Of a DNA stretch of 5,023 nucleotides, positions 4,708 through 5,023 are shown piece after piece. The position numbers were made by a program, and so were the translations under genes. Source of the stretch: Pseudomonadota bacterium (GTDB lineage: Bacteria > Pseudomonadota > Gammaproteobacteria > Burkholderiales > Burkholderiaceae_B); NCBI GenBank assembly GCA_023389535.1, contig JAEWEH010000165.1:1-5023 (forward strand), in the 5' to 3' direction. Below the pieces are notes generated by a model, which was not told the origin of the DNA, made no database searches, and saw nothing but the letters and a program-made list of their open reading frames with translations. Positions within the stretch are counted from its first letter, which is position 1. Every line of letters starts with the position of its first letter.

Positions 4708-5023
4708 ATGCCGCTACCCCTACGTTCCAATCGCCTTTCCCATTCTGAATTTGTCCGCAGGTTCGCATCCTGGCCCACGCCCGGGGTCCGGCTGTTTGCC
4801 ATCTTGTGTATAACCGCCTTATTGGCGGCCTGCGGGTCGACCAGGCCCTTGAAAGATGGCGAATATCGTGTGGTCCGGGGCGACACCTTGACAAAGATCG
4901 CACGCAAGCATGGACAGAGTGTCAGCTCCCTGAAGCGCTGGAACGGCTTGCAGGACGCCGACCATATTGATGTCGGGCAAATCCTGAGGGTCAAGGGCAC
5001 AGCCGCCCAAACCACCTCCAGCT
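4708..5023 (+). CDS. LysM-domain lipoprotein, N-terminal part (probable NlpD/M23-type envelope protein)
   Basis: An open frame from ATG 4708 runs off the right edge with 105 codons visible and no stop. An in-frame TGA at 4702-4704 makes this ATG the only sensible start; the ribosome site is weak. The N-terminus is a lipoprotein signal: a long Arg-containing n-region, hydrophobic core at about 28-41 (RLFAILCITALLAA), and lipobox LAAC with Cys42 as the predicted lipidation site. The +2 Gly and +3 Ser give no inner-membrane retention signal, so outer-membrane anchoring is expected. A LysM peptidoglycan-binding domain follows at about 53-96, with the hallmark YRVVRGDTLTKIA (53-65), a central RWNGL (77-81) and the closing DVGQILRV (88-95). 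This arrangement matches NlpD-like murein hydrolase activators, which carry a C-terminal M23 (LytM) domain. That domain would lie outside the window, so the NlpD-type assignment is inference. A LysM-only lipoprotein remains possible. Confidence 0.88.
   Translation, partial: MPLPLRSNRLSHSEFVRRFASWPTPGVRLFAILCITALLAACGSTRPLKDGEYRVVRGDTLTKIARKHGQSVSSLKRWNGLQDADHIDVGQILRVKGTAAQTTSS

Noticed and set aside
4427..4903. 158-codon minus-strand frame
   Set aside because: It overlaps antisense both the cupin gene and the lipoprotein start, has an Arg/Ser-rich composition and shows no domain; both sense genes are much better supported.

Overview
The window looks like chromosomal DNA of a betaproteobacterium, most likely of the order Burkholderiales and perhaps the Alcaligenaceae (Bordetella/Achromobacter/Pusillimonas type). 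This is inferred from the GC-rich coding style, the kinds of metabolic genes, the extended -10 promoter in front of a tRNA-Gly(GCC), and an NlpD-like LysM lipoprotein. No marker gene here fixes the genus.

Left part (1-3270): a serine alpha/beta-hydrolase of the arylformamidase/esterase type lies on the minus strand (67-912). It is divergent from a plus-strand pair formed by a 12-helix MFS transporter (1117-2346, GTG start) and an isocitrate lyase/PEP mutase superfamily enzyme (2422-3270). The transporter and enzyme are 75 bases apart with a hairpin between them and are probably co-transcribed. Together the three genes look like a small uptake-and-catabolism cluster for an organic acid, ester or amide. 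The substrate cannot be read from the sequence.

Middle (3271-3933): a complete tRNA-Gly gene with encoded CCA (3416-3491) has its own extended -10 promoter and a strong intrinsic terminator (3534-3570). About 360 bases without a convincing gene follow. They contain several inverted repeats and a more AT-rich stretch leading to the next gene.

Right part (3934-5023): two small plus-strand genes, each with a good Shine-Dalgarno site, are 23 bases apart: an 80-residue two-helix membrane protein I do not recognise and a 125-residue single-domain cupin. They look like a short operon inserted between the tRNA and the next gene. The window ends inside a LysM-domain lipoprotein (start 4708), probably the N-terminal part of an NlpD/M23-type envelope protein.

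I found no CRISPR array, transposase, integrase or recognisable defence system. The least explained parts are the post-tRNA non-coding stretch and the membrane-protein/cupin pair.
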